NCBI GenBank assembly: GCA_025936205.1
Contig: JAICTU010000416.1
Span: 1 to 8,308 of the forward strand
Source: Polyangiaceae bacterium
GTDB taxonomy: Bacteria; Myxococcota; Polyangia; Polyangiales; Polyangiaceae
Direction of reading: 5' to 3'
DNA: 8,308 nucleotides
Both the position numbers and the translations under genes were made by a program. This document shows positions 7,426 to 8,308 of the stretch, one piece after another. The notes under the pieces are model-generated. The model made no database searches. It was not told where the DNA came from and saw only the letters and a program-made list of their open reading frames with translations. Within the stretch, counting starts at the first letter, position 1. Every line of letters begins with the position of its first letter.

Positions 7426-8074
7426 GAGGAGGAGCGCGCGGCCCGGCAGCGGCTGGTGCGCGTGCTGGGACACGAGGTGAACAACACGCTGGCGCCGATC
7501 CAGTCGCTGGCGACGACCTGCCGCAGCATGCTGGGCGACGGCCAGGCGGCGGTGCCGCCGGTGCGCGCGGCGCTGGAGGTGATGGAGCATCGAGCCGCTT
7601 CGCTCGGCCATTTCATCTCCGAGTTTGCGCGGCTGGCGCGCTTGCCGGAGCCGCGGCTCGAGCCGCTGGAGCTCGGGGAGCAGCTGCGGCGCGTGGCCTC
7701 GCTGGATGCGCGCTGCCCCGTGCGCGTGGTCGGCAAGGGGCTCGTGCAGGTGCTCGCCGACGGACCGATGCTGGAGCAGGCGCTCGTGAACCTGGTCCGC
7801 AACGCCATCGATGCTTCCGAGCCGCGGCACGGAGAGGTGACCATCGACTGGAGCGTGGACGGGGGCAGGGTGGTGCTGTCGGTCATCGACGAGGGCAGCG
7901 GTATCTCCAATCCCGACAACCTGTTCGTGCCGCTGTTCTCGACCAAGCCGGGCGGCAGCGGCATCGGCCTGGTGCTCGCCCGAAATCGTGGAGGCGCACG
8001 GCGGGCAGCTGCGGCTCGACAACCGTCAGCGCGCGGCGGGCTGCGTGGCGCGCATCACGTTGCCCCTGGGATGA
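7411..8074 (+). pseudogene. NtrY-like sensor histidine kinase, 5'-truncated and frameshifted
   Basis: This is the transmitter half of a two-component sensor kinase. In frame from about 7411 it reads RVRREEERAARQRLVRVLGH, with phospho-acceptor His at 7471-7473 in the H-box GHEVNNTLAPIQS. The N-box follows (LEQALVNLVRNAIDAS, key Asn codon 7801-7803), then the ATP-lid box DEGSGI (7888-7905) and PLFSTKPGGSGIGLVLA (to 7980). At 7981 the frame breaks. Continuing one frame over from GAA 7982, the expected ending appears (EIVEAHGGQLRLDNRQ, then CVARITLPLG) with TGA at 8072-8074. Loss of 2 bases from an original CGCGAA, or gain of 1, would explain it. Everything before the H-box helix (PAS or transmembrane sensor) is missing, because the sequence upstream of about 7400 is antisense adaptor. 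No start codon, ribosome site or cognate response regulator is seen. It is probably non-functional as it stands, unless the sequence is misassembled. Confidence 0.85.
7979..7984 (+). other. Frameshift point in the histidine kinase
   Basis: The plus frame carrying the H, N and G boxes ends its homology at codon GCC 7978-7980. The conserved EIVEAHGG continuation starts at 7982 in another frame. The junction CGAAATC is what CG(CG)AAATC would leave after losing one CG dinucleotide, restoring an Arg-Glu pair expected in this family. Confidence 0.75.
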
Positions 8075-8308
8075 AGGCTCGGCGCGAGCAACCGCGCCCG
8101 GTGACTCTCTTGGCTCAGACGGCCAATTTTTCGCGCCTGCCGCTGTGCCACGGACTCGGCGACGTGGTCGAGATCGAGCGCGGCTTTTCGCACGTCTGCG
8201 TCCGCCACTCGACGGGAACGCAGACGTGCTGGGGCGATAACACCTTCGGTGAGGCGGGCGCCGGCATGCTGAATGTGAGCATCCCCGCGATCGAGCCCAG
8301 CTACGTAC
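8071..8308 (+). CDS. RCC1-repeat protein fragment (5' part only, start doubtful, runs off window)
   Basis: The visible 79 residues contain an RCC1-type repeat, DVVEIERGFSHVCVRHSTGT then QTCWGDNTFGEAGAG, ending in the hydrophobic linker of the next repeat. RCC1 repeats build seven-bladed propellers. Secreted bacterial versions often carry the HxC...CWG signature seen here (His41, Cys43, Cys53, Trp54), and they are abundant in myxobacteria. The ATG at 8071 overlaps the kinase TGA (ATGA) but has no good ribosome site. What follows (MKARREQPRPVTLL) is not a signal peptide; QPRPVTLL looks like the end of a preceding RCC1 repeat whose first half is missing. The frame is also open far upstream through the frameshifted kinase. 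The gene is therefore probably headless or the left edge of a misjoin. The 3' end lies beyond 8308. Confidence 0.7.
   Translation, partial: MKARREQPRPVTLLAQTANFSRLPLCHGLGDVVEIERGFSHVCVRHSTGTQTCWGDNTFGEAGAGMLNVSIPAIEPSYV

Noticed and set aside
7393..8022. Extension of the adaptor frame into the kinase region as a 364-aa protein
   Set aside because: Residues before LEAELRV are antisense to conserved kinase boxes on the plus strand and show no anchor, lipoyl or hairpin domain.

Overview
The window is very GC-rich, with strong G/C preference at third codon positions. It carries a membrane chemoreceptor, a large secreted propeller-like protein, a Pro-rich transmembrane PEGA-domain protein, an NtrY-like histidine kinase, a MacA/HlyD-type adaptor and RCC1 repeats. 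This mix suggests a large deltaproteobacterial-type genome, most likely Myxococcota (Polyangia-like). That placement is an inference from gene content and composition; no rRNA or marker gene is present.

Layout. Positions 1-1165 (minus) hold the N-terminal 388 residues of a methyl-accepting chemotaxis protein whose 3' end lies outside the window. A 250-bp divergent intergenic region follows. Positions 1416-4142 (plus) encode a 908-aa exported protein of about a dozen propeller-blade-like repeats, with a (KDAAA)5 helical linker near its C-terminus. After a 185-bp gap, 4328-6910 (plus) encodes an 860-aa protein with a long Pro/Ala/Ser/Glu-rich N-terminal half, one transmembrane helix and three PEGA-like domains. 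It resembles a myxobacterial PEGA receptor but has no kinase domain.

The right end (6928-8308) is disturbed. On the minus strand, only the C-terminal 154 residues of an ABC/RND periplasmic adaptor remain. Its homology stops at about 7392. Plus-strand homology to a histidine kinase begins at about 7411, from just upstream of the H-box, so both genes lack their 5' parts and meet head to head. The kinase also has a frameshift at about 7981, just after the GSGIG motif; its proper C-terminus continues in another frame to a TGA at 8072-8074. An RCC1-repeat reading frame starts at an ATG overlapping that TGA, has no signal peptide and appears to begin inside a repeat. Three broken or headless genes in 1.4 kb suggest either a real rearrangement, for example inversion plus deletion in an adaptor/ABC/two-component locus, or a chimeric assembly. 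This is the part most worth checking.

The first three genes look intact and ordinary for this type of genome. I see no tRNA, rRNA, CRISPR array, transposase or integrase. Nothing here convinces me of a new defence or signalling system. The most unusual items are the head-to-head truncation junction, the kinase-less PEGA protein and the variant chemoreceptor tip.
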